NCBI GenBank assembly: GCA_025934695.1
Contig: JAICWS010000002.1
Coordinates: forward strand, 620,001 to 684,000
DNA length: 64,000 bases
Source of the DNA: Alphaproteobacteria bacterium
Lineage (GTDB): Bacteria; Pseudomonadota; Alphaproteobacteria; Micavibrionales; UBA2020
Direction: 5' to 3'
Position 1 is the first letter of the stretch, and every line of letters starts with the position of its first letter. The notes under the pieces are model-generated. The model made no database searches. It worked only from the letters and a program-made list of their open reading frames with translations, and was not told the DNA's origin. The position numbers were made by a program, and so were the translations under genes. This document shows, piece after piece, positions 45,399 through 54,345 of the stretch.

Positions 45399-47606
45399 GT
45401 GAGTGCCATGAAATCCTTTATCGACGACCTGATGAACAAGATGTCGTTGGACGAAAAAATCGGCCAGCTCAACCTGGTCGCGCCGGGCGGCTTCACCAAT
45501 ACGGGGCCTGAAACGACGAAAAACGTCTCTGAAAAAATTCGCGCGGGGCAGGTCGGTGGCATGTTCGGCTTCTGGGGCGTGCAGAACGTGAAACCGTGGC
45601 AGGATATCGCGGTGAAGGAGACGCGTCTTGGCATCCCGCTGATCTTCGGCCTTGACGTCATTCACGGCCACCAGACGGTGTTTCCCATTCCGCTCGCGCT
45701 CTCCTGCACCTGGGATATGGCGCTGATCGAAAAGTCGGCGCGTATCGCGGCGGTTGAAACCGCGGCCGACGGCGTTAACTGGGTTTTTTCGCCGATGGTC
45801 GATATCTGTCGCGACCCGCGCTGGGGCCGCATCGCCGAAGGCGCTGGGGAAGACCCTTACCTGGGCTCGAAAGTCGCGCACGCCATGGTGCACGGCTATC
45901 AGGCGGGCGACCTGTCGAAGCCCGACACGGTCATGGCCTGCGTCAAGCATTTCGCGCTCTATGGCGCGGCGGACGGGGGCCGCGACTATAACACCGTCGA
46001 CATGAGCCGTATCAAGATGTTCGAATATTACCTGCCGCCCTACCGCGCCGCGATCGATGCCGGCGCCGGCAGCATCATGACGGCATTTAACGAAGTCGAC
46101 GGCGTGCCCTGCAGCGGCAACAAGTGGCTGCTGACCGACCTGCTGCGCCATGAATGGGGCTTCGACGGTTTTGTTGTGACAGACTTTACCTCGATCAATG
46201 AGATGTCGGCGCATGGAATGGGCGACCTGCAGACCGTCTCGGCGCTCGCGGCCAATGCCGGCGTCGATATGGACATGGTGGGCGAAGGTTTCGTGCGCAC
46301 GCTGAAATCCTCCATCCAGGAGGGCCGGGTCAAGACCGAGGCCGTCGATGCCGCCTGCCGCCGCATCCTCGAAGCCAAGCAGGCGCTAGGCCTGTTCGAC
46401 GACCCGTTCCGCTATTGCAGCGGCAAGAGCGTCGAAAAAATCCTTTCGCCCGAACACCGCGCCGCCGCGCGCGAGATGGCGGCGAAAAGCTGTGTGCTGC
46501 TCAAGAACGACAGGCAACTGCTGCCGCTGAAAACCTCCGCCACCATCGCGCTGATCGGTCCCTTGGCAAACGACCGCAAGAATATGCCCGGTACTTGGGC
46601 AGTCGCGGGCGACTGGCAGAAGTGCGTCACGCTGCTCGAAGGCATGCAGCCGCGCGCGAAAGTGCTTCACGCCAAGGGCGCCAATATCACGAACAGCAAG
46701 GAATGGGCCGAACGCCTCGCCATTTACGGCAACAACCGCATCGACATCGATGCGCGCGATCCTTCCGACATGATCCGCGAAGCGGTCGAGATCGCATCAA
46801 AGGCCGATGTTATCGTCGCCGCCGTCGGCGAGGCGCAGGAAATGTCGGGCGAGGGCGCGTCGCGCAGCGACATCGGCATTCCGCCCGATCAGCGTCCCTT
46901 GCTGGAGGCGCTAAAAGAAACCGGCAAGCCGCTGGTTCTCGTCGTTTTCGCCGGGCGGCCGCTGACGCTGGAATGGCAGCACGCGAATGCCGACGCCATG
47001 CTGCTGGTCTGGTTCGGCGGCACCGAGGCGGGCAACGGCATCGCGGACGTATTGTTCGGCGAGGTCAATCCTGCCGCGAAACTCACCGCGACTTTCCCGC
47101 GCAATGTCGGGCAGATCCCGATTTACTACAATCACAAGAATACTGGGCGTCCCTATCTCGCTGCCGGCGGCTATGAAGACAAGTTCAAGTCGCGCTATCT
47201 CGATGTCGTGAACGAGCCGCTGTATCCTTTCGGGCACGGGCTGAGCTACACGAGCTTCGAATACGGGCCGGTCAAGCTTGACAAGGCCGAAGTAGAAGGC
47301 GACGGTCGCCTGACCGCGTCGGTGACGATACGGAATACCGGCAAATATGCCGGCGAAGAGATCGTCCAGCTTTACATCACCGATCCCGTCGCCAGCGTGA
47401 CACGCCCGGTGAAAGAGCTGCGCGGCTTTGAAAAGATCATGCTGAAACCGGACGAAAGCCGCGAAGTGTCCTTTGTCATCACGGTCGAGCAGCTGAAGTT
47501 CTTCAACAGCGCGCTCGAACATGTCTGGGAGCCCGGCGAATTCCTCATCCATATCGGCTCAAGTTCGGCAGCGGTGCAATCGGCGAAAGTGGTGTGGAAT
47601 AAGTGA
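45399..47606 (+). CDS. GH3 beta-glucosidase (BglX-like)
   Basis: A 735-residue glycoside hydrolase removing terminal beta-linked glucose. The N-terminal TIM barrel (GIPLIFGLDVIHGH, RDPRWGRIAEGAGEDPYLG, CVKHFALYGAADGGRDYNTVD) contains nucleophile D262 in FVVTDFTS. The alpha/beta sandwich follows and the C-terminal fibronectin III-like domain starts near 640. E. coli BglX is periplasmic, but this protein has no signal peptide and should be cytoplasmic. GTG 45399 is chosen because AAGGAG lies 6 bases upstream; an in-frame ATG is at 45408. It begins a run of glycan genes. Confidence 0.93.
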   Translation: MSAMKSFIDDLMNKMSLDEKIGQLNLVAPGGFTNTGPETTKNVSEKIRAGQVGGMFGFWGVQNVKPWQDIAVKETRLGIPLIFGLDVIHGHQTVFPIPLALSCTWDMALIEKSARIAAVETAADGVNWVFSPMVDICRDPRWGRIAEGAGEDPYLGSKVAHAMVHGYQAGDLSKPDTVMACVKHFALYGAADGGRDYNTVDMSRIKMFEYYLPPYRAAIDAGAGSIMTAFNEVDGVPCSGNKWLLTDLLRHEWGFDGFVVTDFTSINEMSAHGMGDLQTVSALAANAGVDMDMVGEGFVRTLKSSIQEGRVKTEAVDAACRRILEAKQALGLFDDPFRYCSGKSVEKILSPEHRAAAREMAAKSCVLLKNDRQLLPLKTSATIALIGPLANDRKNMPGTWAVAGDWQKCVTLLEGMQPRAKVLHAKGANITNSKEWAERLAIYGNNRIDIDARDPSDMIREAVEIASKADVIVAAVGEAQEMSGEGASRSDIGIPPDQRPLLEALKETGKPLVLVVFAGRPLTLEWQHANADAMLLVWFGGTEAGNGIADVLFGEVNPAAKLTATFPRNVGQIPIYYNHKNTGRPYLAAGGYEDKFKSRYLDVVNEPLYPFGHGLSYTSFEYGPVKLDKAEVEGDGRLTASVTIRNTGKYAGEEIVQLYITDPVASVTRPVKELRGFEKIMLKPDESREVSFVITVEQLKFFNSALEHVWEPGEFLIHIGSSSAAVQSAKVVWNK

Positions 47607-47613
47607 GGTCTCC

Positions 47614-48018
47614 ATGAAAATCTTTATGCTCGCTACACTTCTGCTTCTGGGCACGGTATCTCCCGCGATGGCGGGAAGCAGCGTGGCCGACGGCAAGAAC
47701 GCGCCTGTCAGTCCCAGCGACGCCATGACGATCCAGAAAAATTACGCCGATTACGCGGACCTCATGACCAGAAACATCGACGTCGTGCTGCTCAATGGCA
47801 ATGTCATCCACATCAACGGAATTTATGCGTTTGTGACCGACGATGACGGTAAGCTGGTGAAAGCGCCCGACGGCAATTACCTGCTGCAGGATCATAGTCA
47901 GATGAACGTGATGGGCGGCATGGTGAAGATGGAACTGAGCGACAAAATAGCCGGTGTCACCGTCCATCCGCCGTCCGCGAACCCAACGCCACCCGCTGAC
48001 TCGCCGGCCAGCCAGTAG
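47614..48018 (+). CDS. Small exported hypothetical protein
   Basis: A 134-residue protein with a clear signal peptide (MKIFMLATLLLLGTVSPAMA, cleavage expected after AMA), so it is probably periplasmic. The mature part contains LLNGNVIHINGIYAFVTDDDGKLVKAPDGNYLLQ region, which looks like a small beta-rich domain, and ends in a Pro-rich tail. No family is recognised. GAGG lies 6 bases before the ATG, and the gap to the GH3 stop is 7 bp, so it is likely in that operon. Confidence 0.75.
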   Translation: MKIFMLATLLLLGTVSPAMAGSSVADGKNAPVSPSDAMTIQKNYADYADLMTRNIDVVLLNGNVIHINGIYAFVTDDDGKLVKAPDGNYLLQDHSQMNVMGGMVKMELSDKIAGVTVHPPSANPTPPADSPASQ

Positions 48019-48045
48019 ATTTTCCCTACGGCGTTCACCACCAGC

Positions 48046-48124
48046 GTCATTCCCGCGCAAGCGGGAATCCCTTGGGGTTTTCAGTGCAAGATTTCATCGA
48101 GATCCCCGCTTGCGCGGGAATGAC
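48046..48124. repeat. Paired inverted GCGCAAGC repeat
   Basis: Left unit 48046-48068 and right unit 48102-48124 are inverted copies of the palindrome GTCATTCCCGCGCAAGCGGG. They lie between two genes transcribed in the same direction, 28 bp after the upstream stop. A near-identical pair, with GAAAGC in place of GCAAGC, is at 52990-53073. Confidence 0.85.
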
Positions 48125-48198
48125 ATCATCAAATCAATGGCTTAACAAAAGATTCACCTCTTTTGTTTATCATAATGTCAGGTTTAAAGAGGATATGA

Positions 48199-48891
48199 AT
48201 GACCCGCAACGCCAGCATCATCGAGGACTTCCGCGACAAGGCCCGCGGCTATACGGCGGGCGAGACGATCTTCATGATCGACGGCAGCGAGGAATTCCAC
48301 GACGCGCGCATCAAATGCGTCAGCTGCATCGAGCGCATCAAAGGGCAGATCGGCAGCAAGGTGCAGACCTATCTGTGGGGCAATGACAATGGGAGCGTCA
48401 TGGTGACCCATGGCCTCGACGACGTCAAACGCCTTGGCGATCTCGAAAACCATATGCTGCTGCCGACGCTGGATGAAACCCGGATGATGCTTGAAATCGG
48501 CGTGAATAAGACGCCAGCGCATATTCTCGTCGCCGGCGCGGGCGAGTTCTGGGACGATGACAGGAAACTGGCGCGATGCTTCCGGCAACTGATAGCCGAT
48601 CCCGGCGTCCAGATCGACGTTATCCTCGGCAGCAACGCCGGCACCAAGCTCGAAAAGCTGATCCTCGGCCTCAAGGACGAAAAGGCCATCGCGCGGGAAG
48701 GCGAGCCGCTGCGCCTCACCTGCCTCAAGGACGCCGCTGACGTGAACACCGAGCTGGTCGATGCCATCAACGCCCGCTTGTTCTATGAATCCGAAGCGCC
48801 CGACCGCGCCGCCGCCGCATTCCTGAACGGCACAGCGGGCAAAGTCGCCCCCATGCGCAGGCTCAAGCTGCGGCCGCTGGTGAAGGACTAG
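48199..48891 (+). CDS. Hypothetical protein
   Basis: A 230-residue soluble protein that I do not recognise. It has a CVSC pair near residue 40 (RIKCVSCIERIKGQIG), a segment HILVAGAGEFWDDD that resembles a nucleotide-binding beta-alpha turn, and DVILGSNAGTKLEKL further on. It has no signal peptide or membrane helix. GAGGAT lies about 7 bases before the ATG. It is preceded by a repeat pair and followed by the GH144-like gene 76 bp downstream. Confidence 0.65.
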   Translation: MTRNASIIEDFRDKARGYTAGETIFMIDGSEEFHDARIKCVSCIERIKGQIGSKVQTYLWGNDNGSVMVTHGLDDVKRLGDLENHMLLPTLDETRMMLEIGVNKTPAHILVAGAGEFWDDDRKLARCFRQLIADPGVQIDVILGSNAGTKLEKLILGLKDEKAIAREGEPLRLTCLKDAADVNTELVDAINARLFYESEAPDRAAAAFLNGTAGKVAPMRRLKLRPLVKD

Positions 48892-48967
48892 GGGCGCTTA
48901 TTTTTCAATGTATTCAAGGGTCAAATTCCCCGTGTTCACATTACGGGAAAAATGCTATGCTATTGGA

Positions 48968-50293
48968 ATGTCACGGAAAGATTTCAACGACAAGGCGATC
49001 CGCAAGGATCTGACCGACGATGAGCTGCTCGACCTTGTCCAGCGGCAGACGCTGAAATATTTCTGGGATTTCGCGCATCCCGTCTCGGGCATGGCGCGCG
49101 AGCGCAGCAACGCCAGCAAGGCGGAATGGGGCTATGACCTCGACACCGTCACGACGGGCGGCACGGGTTTTGGCATCATGGCGCTGGTCGCGGGGGCCGA
49201 ACGCGGTTTCATCGCGAAGAAGGACCTGCTCGCGCATCTCGAAAAGATGGTCGATTTCCTCGACAAGGCCGATAAATTCCATGGCGCTTTTCCGCATTTC
49301 CTCAATGGCAATACCGGCAAAGTGGTGCCTTTCTCGAAGTTCGACGATGGCGGCGATCTTGTCGAAACCTCGTTCCTGATGATGGGACTGCTCACCGCGC
49401 GGCAATATTTCGCAGTCGAGCCTGCGGCCAAAGACCTCTGCGACAAGATCAACCGCCTGTGGGAAGGCGTGGAATGGGACTGGTACCGCAAGCCCGGGAC
49501 CGACGATCTCTACTGGCACTGGAGCCCGAACCACGATTTCGCCATGAACCACCGCATCCGCGGCTGGAACGAATGCTTGATTACCCATGTGCTGGCCGCT
49601 TCGTCGCCCACCCACGCGGTCGATGCGGTCCCCTATGAGAAGGGCTGGGCGCGCGGCCTCGATTTCGAAAATGGCGACCGGGTGAGCGGCATCGAGCTGC
49701 CATTGGGGCCCCATAAGGGCGGTCCGCTGTTCTTTTCCCACTATTCTTTTCTAGGCTTGAACCCCAAATTGCTGAAAGACAGGCACGCCGACTATTGGGA
49801 GCAGAACAAGGCCCATACCCTGCTCAACCGCCAGCACTGCATTGATAATCCCAAGGGTTTCAAGGGTTACGGGCCCGATTGCTGGGGCGTAACGGCCTGT
49901 GACAATCCGGATGGCTACGACGCCCATTCCCCGACCAACGACAAAGGCGTGATTGCACCTACTGCGGCCTTGTCATCCTTCCCCTACACCCCCATATATT
50001 CCATGCAGGCTTTACGTCATTTCTACGAGGACCTCGGGGATAAACTCTGGGGAGACTATGGCTTTGCGGACGCGTTCTGCGAAAGCAGGAACTGGACCGC
50101 CAAAAGCTACCTCGCGATCGATCAGGGACCGATCGTGGCGATGATCGAGAACCACCGCTCCGGCCTGCTGTGGGACCTCTTCATGAGCTGTCCCGACGTG
50201 AAACACGGGCTCGACAAGCTCGGCTTTGAAAGCGAAGAGAAAATGCAGCCCGTCCCGAAACCCGCGCAGCCGTCGAAGCCTCCCGCGCCCTGA
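48968..50293 (+). CDS. GH144-like glucanase (glucoamylase family, PF10091)
   Basis: A 441-residue (alpha/alpha)6-barrel enzyme. Diagnostic segments are [93 protein letters not shown] region and [10 protein letters not shown]. The family includes GH144 endo-beta-1,2-glucanases, so a beta-1,2-glucan substrate is plausible but not proven. Relatives are usually exported; this one has no signal peptide from the ATG at 48968. A longer start at 48908 gives no signal peptide either. It is followed 16 bp later by an ABC exporter-like gene. Confidence 0.83.
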   Translation: MSRKDFNDKAIRKDLTDDELLDLVQRQTLKYFWDFAHPVSGMARERSNASKAEWGYDLDTVTTGGTGFGIMALVAGAERGFIAKKDLLAHLEKMVDFLDKADKFHGAFPHFLNGNTGKVVPFSKFDDGGDLVETSFLMMGLLTARQYFAVEPAAKDLCDKINRLWEGVEWDWYRKPGTDDLYWHWSPNHDFAMNHRIRGWNECLITHVLAASSPTHAVDAVPYEKGWARGLDFENGDRVSGIELPLGPHKGGPLFFSHYSFLGLNPKLLKDRHADYWEQNKAHTLLNRQHCIDNPKGFKGYGPDCWGVTACDNPDGYDAHSPTNDKGVIAPTAALSSFPYTPIYSMQALRHFYEDLGDKLWGDYGFADAFCESRNWTAKSYLAIDQGPIVAMIENHRSGLLWDLFMSCPDVKHGLDKLGFESEEKMQPVPKPAQPSKPPAP

Positions 50294-50309
50294 TCTCAAA
50301 AGAAGACAC

Positions 50310-52064
50310 ATGAAGCAAATTTTCCGCGATGCCTGGAGACTGACCGCGCCGTACTGGCGTTCCGAAGAAAAATGGAAGGCGCTGGGGCTACTCGCGGTGG
50401 TCATCGGGCTCAATCTCGGCGCGGTTTACTTCAACGTTCTTTTCAATGACTGGAACCGAAAGTTCTATGACGCCATCCAGAACTTCGATGCGGCGGGTTT
50501 TTGGCATTTGCTGCTCGTCTTTACGGGTCTGGCGTTCGGTTATATCCTGGTCGCCGTTTACAAAACCTACCTGAACCAGATGTTGCAGATCAAATGGCGG
50601 CGCTGGCTCACCAATTATTATCTGGACACCTGGCTGGGCCGTCAGGCCTATTACCGCCTCCAGGTCGAAGGCAACCCCGCCGACAACCCCGACCAGCGTA
50701 TCAGCGAAGACATCAACAAATTCGTGGACCTGACACTCGGCCTGTCGCTGGGCCTGCTCAGCAACGTCGTCAACTTCTTTTCGTTTCTCACCATCCTGTG
50801 GGGGCTTTCCGGGGCGCTTGATTTTTCGTTTCACGGGACGGCCATCCATATTCCGGGCTATATGCTGTGGGCAGCGCTCGCCTATGCGGTCGTGGGCACA
50901 TGGGTGACGAAATGGATCGGCCGTCCTCTCGTCGGCCTGAATTACCAGCAGCAGCGGTATGAAGCGGATTTCCGCTTCAGCCTGATACGCCTGCGTGAAT
51001 ATGCCGAAAGCGTCGCCTTTTACCGGGGCGAAACGGCCGAGAAAACCAACTTCTCCGGACGCTTCACAAGCGTGGTCGACAATTTCTGGGGCATCATGCG
51101 CCGCCAGAAGAAATTGAACTTCTTTAACTACGGATATTCTCAGATCGCGATCATCTTTCCTTATCTGGTTCTCGCACCCGCCTATTTTGCCAAAAAAGGT
51201 TCCCTGGGCGTGCTGACCCAAACAGCGGATGCTTTTGGCCAGGTCCAGGGATCCTTATCCTTTATCATCGACTCGTACATGGATATCGCGACCTGGCGCG
51301 CGGTCATCGACCGTCTCAGCGGCTTTAACGCCGGCGTCGAACGGGTGAAAGCCGCGGCGGATAGCGAAAGCCTCCAGATCACGGCGGCAACTGGTTCCGC
51401 GATCGCCGCGAGCGGGCTTCATGTCCGGCTGCCGTCCGGCGACGAGCTGCTGAAAGATCTTTCGTTCCATGTCAAGGAAGGCGAAGCCCTTCTTATCCAG
51501 GGACCATCAGGCTCGGGGAAAAGCACGCTTCTGCGCACCATGGCCGGCATCTGGCCCTATGCGCAGGGGCGGCTTTCCCTGCCGGCCAACGCGAATAAGA
51601 TGTTCGTGCCGCAAAAGCCCTATATGCCGCTCGGCACGCTCCGGCAGGCGCTGATCTACCCCGGCACCGCAGCCGTGGATGACGCCGATATCCGGTCGCT
51701 GCTGAAGGTCTGCCAGCTCGGCCATCTCGAAGACCGCCTGGACGAGGTGCAGGTCTGGAATCACATCCTGTCGCTGGGCGAACAGCAGCGGGTGGCGTTT
51801 TTCCGGGCGTTTTTGTCGAGGCAAGACATTGTATTCCTTGATGAAGCCACATCGGCACTTGACGAACCCTCCGAAGCGTATTTTTATGGGCTCTTACGCA
51901 TGAAGCTTCCAAAAGCGGTCATTGTCAGCGTCGGCCATCGCAACACGCTGCACAAATGGCATGACCGCACGCTTGATCTGAGGGAAAAACAGGTATGCAA
52001 CGACACGGCGTCATCGTCAGCCCATCGGGGACACTCGGAGCCACTTTCAATCCTGCCGCAGTAA
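50310..52064 (+). CDS. Fused ABC transporter permease-ATPase (SbmA/YddA-like)
   Basis: A 584-residue half-transporter that should work as a homodimer in the inner membrane. The N-terminal ~330 residues have six membrane segments of the ABC_membrane_2 type (SbmA/BacA, YddA and peroxisomal ABCD relatives; [21 protein letters not shown] region, [13 protein letters not shown]). The ATPase has Walker [12 protein letters not shown], signature [11 protein letters not shown] and Walker [14 protein letters not shown]. Substrates of this family include peptides and acyl-CoA; linkage to glycan enzymes leaves the cargo open. Its last 70 bp overlap the start of the GH130 gene in another frame. Confidence 0.9.
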   Translation: MKQIFRDAWRLTAPYWRSEEKWKALGLLAVVIGLNLGAVYFNVLFNDWNRKFYDAIQNFDAAGFWHLLLVFTGLAFGYILVAVYKTYLNQMLQIKWRRWLTNYYLDTWLGRQAYYRLQVEGNPADNPDQRISEDINKFVDLTLGLSLGLLSNVVNFFSFLTILWGLSGALDFSFHGTAIHIPGYMLWAALAYAVVGTWVTKWIGRPLVGLNYQQQRYEADFRFSLIRLREYAESVAFYRGETAEKTNFSGRFTSVVDNFWGIMRRQKKLNFFNYGYSQIAIIFPYLVLAPAYFAKKGSLGVLTQTADAFGQVQGSLSFIIDSYMDIATWRAVIDRLSGFNAGVERVKAAADSESLQITAATGSAIAASGLHVRLPSGDELLKDLSFHVKEGEALLIQGPSGSGKSTLLRTMAGIWPYAQGRLSLPANANKMFVPQKPYMPLGTLRQALIYPGTAAVDDADIRSLLKVCQLGHLEDRLDEVQVWNHILSLGEQQRVAFFRAFLSRQDIVFLDEATSALDEPSEAYFYGLLRMKLPKAVIVSVGHRNTLHKWHDRTLDLREKQVCNDTASSSAHRGHSEPLSILPQ

Positions 52065-52984
52065 AGCTGGATGACGGGCGCTTTATCCTCCTCGTGCGCT
52101 CGGTGCCGAGCGGCTATACCAAGATCGGCAAGGTCAACCAGTTCGACGATAAATACACCTCGCACCTGAGCCTGTGGGAGTCGAAGAAGCCCGACGGCGG
52201 CTTCACGCTCGTCGATGCCGAAGCCATCAAGCCCGATCAGCCCTACGATAAATTCGGCGTCGAGGACCCGCGCATCACCAAGGTCGGCGACACCTATTAC
52301 ATCTTCTACACCGCACTCGCCAAAGGGCTGGGCCAACCCGACGCCGCGACCGGCATCCGCATTGCCATGGCGAGCACCAAGGATTTCAAAACATTCAAGA
52401 AGCACGGCGTCATTGGCCCCGACCGCACCTCGAAGGCGGGCGCGGTGTTCGAAAGCGGCGGCAAACTCTGGTTCCTCTGGAAGGACGAGCAGGGCATCGA
52501 GCGCACGATGATGACGCCCGCGCCGCAAAATTTCGAAGACGCGAACGAATGGAAGAAGCTCTGGGCCGGGCGCGACATCGGTCCCGACCAGCTCATCGGC
52601 CCGCAGAAGAACGGCTATGAAGACTTCGGCGTCGAACCCGGCGCGCCGCCGATCGAAATCCCCGAGGGGCTGCTGCTGGTCTATTCCTCCATCTCCAAAG
52701 ACATGAAATGGACGATCAGCCTGATGCTGCTCGACAAGGACGATCCGCGCAAAATCATCGCCAAGACCGAAGCGCCTTCGCTGCGGCCCGAGGCCGATTA
52801 TGAGCTGAAAGGCGACGTCAACAACGTCGTCTTCCCCTGCGGCGCGGTGATCGACAACGAAAAACTCTACGTCTACTACGGGGGCGCCGACACCGTCTGC
52901 GCGGTCGGCAGCGAAGACATGGCGACAGTGCGCAAGCTGCTGAAGCCGTTCAAAGACAATCCCGCGCCCAAGCCGCATAAATAA
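51995..52984 (+). CDS. GH130-family glycoside phosphorylase/hydrolase
   Basis: A 329-residue five-bladed beta-propeller enzyme. [22 protein letters not shown] and the C-terminal [23 protein letters not shown] are typical of GH130, which holds beta-mannoside phosphorylases and beta-1,2-mannosidases. The Asp in GVEDPR corresponds to the conserved catalytic acid. No signal peptide is present, which favours a cytoplasmic phosphorylase. The ATG at 51995 lies inside the ABC gene (70-bp overlap), so expression is coupled to it. Confidence 0.88.
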   Translation: MQRHGVIVSPSGTLGATFNPAAVKLDDGRFILLVRSVPSGYTKIGKVNQFDDKYTSHLSLWESKKPDGGFTLVDAEAIKPDQPYDKFGVEDPRITKVGDTYYIFYTALAKGLGQPDAATGIRIAMASTKDFKTFKKHGVIGPDRTSKAGAVFESGGKLWFLWKDEQGIERTMMTPAPQNFEDANEWKKLWAGRDIGPDQLIGPQKNGYEDFGVEPGAPPIEIPEGLLLVYSSISKDMKWTISLMLLDKDDPRKIIAKTEAPSLRPEADYELKGDVNNVVFPCGAVIDNEKLYVYYGGADTVCAVGSEDMATVRKLLKPFKDNPAPKPHK

Positions 52985-52989
52985 TTTAT

Positions 52990-53073
52990 CCGTCATTCCC
53001 GCGAAAGCGGGAATCTCGTGTAGCAAGTCCCGCTCAGATTTCGACGGGATCCCCGCTTTCGCGGGGATGACGG
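52990..53073. repeat. Paired inverted GCGAAAGC repeat between convergent genes
   Basis: Left unit 52990-53018 and right unit 53045-53073 are inverted copies of the GTCATTCCCGCGAAAGCGGG palindrome. They fill the gap between the convergent GH130 gene and the minus-strand peptide-MNIO unit. Confidence 0.85.
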
Positions 53074-53077
53074 AGCG

Positions 53078-53299
53078 CTAGGACGGCTTCCCCCTCGTAC
53101 CCCATTTCCTCACCAGCTCCGCCGCCACGTCCAGCATGTGTGGCTCCATGGCTTCGACATAAGCGTGAAATTCCTTCAGCTTTTCGTCCGCCAGCAATTC
53201 GGCGCGGACTTGCTCGTGCGTCTTGCCGGCGGCCAGCAGCTCCAGCAGCCGGTCCTGGAAGCGGGCGACGGGCGCGGGCTCAGGCGGCGGCTTTGGCAT
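53078..53299 (-). CDS. Small protein linked to the MNIO enzyme
   Basis: A 73-residue soluble, mostly helical protein: a Pro-rich start (MPKPPPEPAP) and then two amphipathic helical stretches (FQDRLLELLAAGKTHEQVRAEL; MLDVAAELVRKWG). I do not recognise a named family. It overlaps the MNIO gene by 20 bp and is the last gene of the unit. Known MNIO enzymes often work with a partner protein (MbnC, TglI, ChrI); this one is much smaller than those, so it may be a reduced partner, a second substrate or an unrelated helper. Confidence 0.7.
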   Translation of the reverse strand: MPKPPPEPAPVARFQDRLLELLAAGKTHEQVRAELLADEKLKEFHAYVEAMEPHMLDVAAELVRKWGTRGKPS

Positions 53300-54137
53300 G
53301 CGTCACCATCGATGTCAGGCGCAGGTAATCGTCGCGGAAACCTTGGGCCTCGTCCTCGTCCGTGAATGACCAGGGCAGCTTTTCAAGAATAACGAAGCGC
53401 GTGTTCGGGCACAGCGCCATGACTTTGGGAAGCGCGTCGAAGACGGCATCCGGCACGCGCCCATCGTGCGTGTCGCGGCGGACGCGGAGATCGCCGTGCT
53501 CCGACCAGGAGCCGCCCGCGACATGGATTTCCAGCACGCGGTCCAGCGGATAGGTCTTGACGATATCGAGGACCGGCACGCCGAAATTTTCCGACTGGCA
53601 GTAGATATTATGCAGGTCGAGCAGCAGGTAGCCATCGACCTCACGCAGCAGCTCATCGATAAAGCGGCCTTGGTCCGCGACATCTTTCTTTGAAAAGGCA
53701 AGCGCGAGATTCTCGATGCCGACCGGCGCATCGACGACGGCGGAAAGATCCCGCATCGCCCGTTTGCCGGTCTTCAGCGCGGCATCGCAAAGAGGCACCG
53801 GCAAGGGCGCGCCTTCGACGAATTCCCACCCGGCGGAAAAGCCGAAGTGGACCGAAATGCCGGCATATTTGCGCGCGCTCGTTTCACGGTCCAGGTTTTC
53901 CAGCCATTGGCTGCGTAAGCCCGCGGCATTTTCGGACAGCAGCGGATATTCGACGCCATGGCCGATGAGCAGGCCTTTTTCCGCGAAGCCGTCCAGCAGG
54001 CCTTCCGTTTCGGTGACAACATCATCCTGCGCGAAGGAATCGACAGACCATTCCGCCGCCTCAACCGACGATAACAGCGGGCGCGCGGCGGAAAGATATC
54101 GTTCGTCGCCGAACAGCGACAGGCCGCAACGCGGCAT
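53280..54137 (-). CDS. DUF692 / MNIO-family oxidative enzyme
   Basis: A 285-residue TIM-barrel protein of the multinuclear non-heme iron-dependent oxidative enzyme family (PF05114), whose members MbnB, TglH and ChrH modify cysteines or other residues of short peptides. Candidate iron ligands fit the family order: H60 (IGHG), H97 (SVHF), E142 (GIENL), D174 with H176 and N177 (DLHN), H205 (EIHVAGGS), D222 and H224 (DTHDG). Its ATG directly abuts the stop of a 39-residue peptide gene, and its 3' end overlaps a 73-residue gene. The pairing with a Cys-containing peptide suggests peptide modification; substrate and product are unknown. Confidence 0.87.
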   Translation of the reverse strand: MPRCGLSLFGDERYLSAARPLLSSVEAAEWSVDSFAQDDVVTETEGLLDGFAEKGLLIGHGVEYPLLSENAAGLRSQWLENLDRETSARKYAGISVHFGFSAGWEFVEGAPLPVPLCDAALKTGKRAMRDLSAVVDAPVGIENLALAFSKKDVADQGRFIDELLREVDGYLLLDLHNIYCQSENFGVPVLDIVKTYPLDRVLEIHVAGGSWSEHGDLRVRRDTHDGRVPDAVFDALPKVMALCPNTRFVILEKLPWSFTDEDEAQGFRDDYLRLTSMVTHAKAAA

Positions 54138-54257
54138 TTAGCCCCTGCCGCAGGCCGGGCAGAAACCGGGCGGACGCGGACGGCGCGGCGGTTGCGCGGG
54201 CGGCTGCTTCGGGGGTTCGGGTTGTTTCGGCTGTTTCGGGGGCGTCGGTTCGGTCAT
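54138..54257 (-). CDS. Candidate precursor peptide for the MNIO enzyme
   Basis: A 39-residue open frame, too short for usual gene finding, read from ATG 54255-54257 to TAA 54138-54140. It has 15 prolines, many in Lys-Gln-Pro and Glu-Pro-Pro repeats, and ends in PGFCPACGRG, with cysteines at 33 and 36. AAGGAG lies about 10 bases before the ATG. Its stop is immediately followed by the ATG of the MNIO gene with no spacer. Size, position and C-terminal cysteines are what a ribosomal peptide precursor would show. Alternatives are a tiny zinc-knuckle protein or a chance frame. Confidence 0.65.
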   Translation of the reverse strand: MTEPTPPKQPKQPEPPKQPPAQPPRRPRPPGFCPACGRG

Positions 54258-54345
54258 GGGCGTATGGCTCCTTGCTTGAAATGACGAATAAGAATAAGGA
54301 GCGCAGTTCGCCATCAATCGCGGCGCGAGTCAAGGGCCTGATTTT

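Noticed and set aside
54061-54333. 90-codon minus-strand frame overlapping the peptide gene
   Set aside because: It has no ribosome binding site, reads through the MNIO start in another frame and has a shadow-like Arg/Ala composition.
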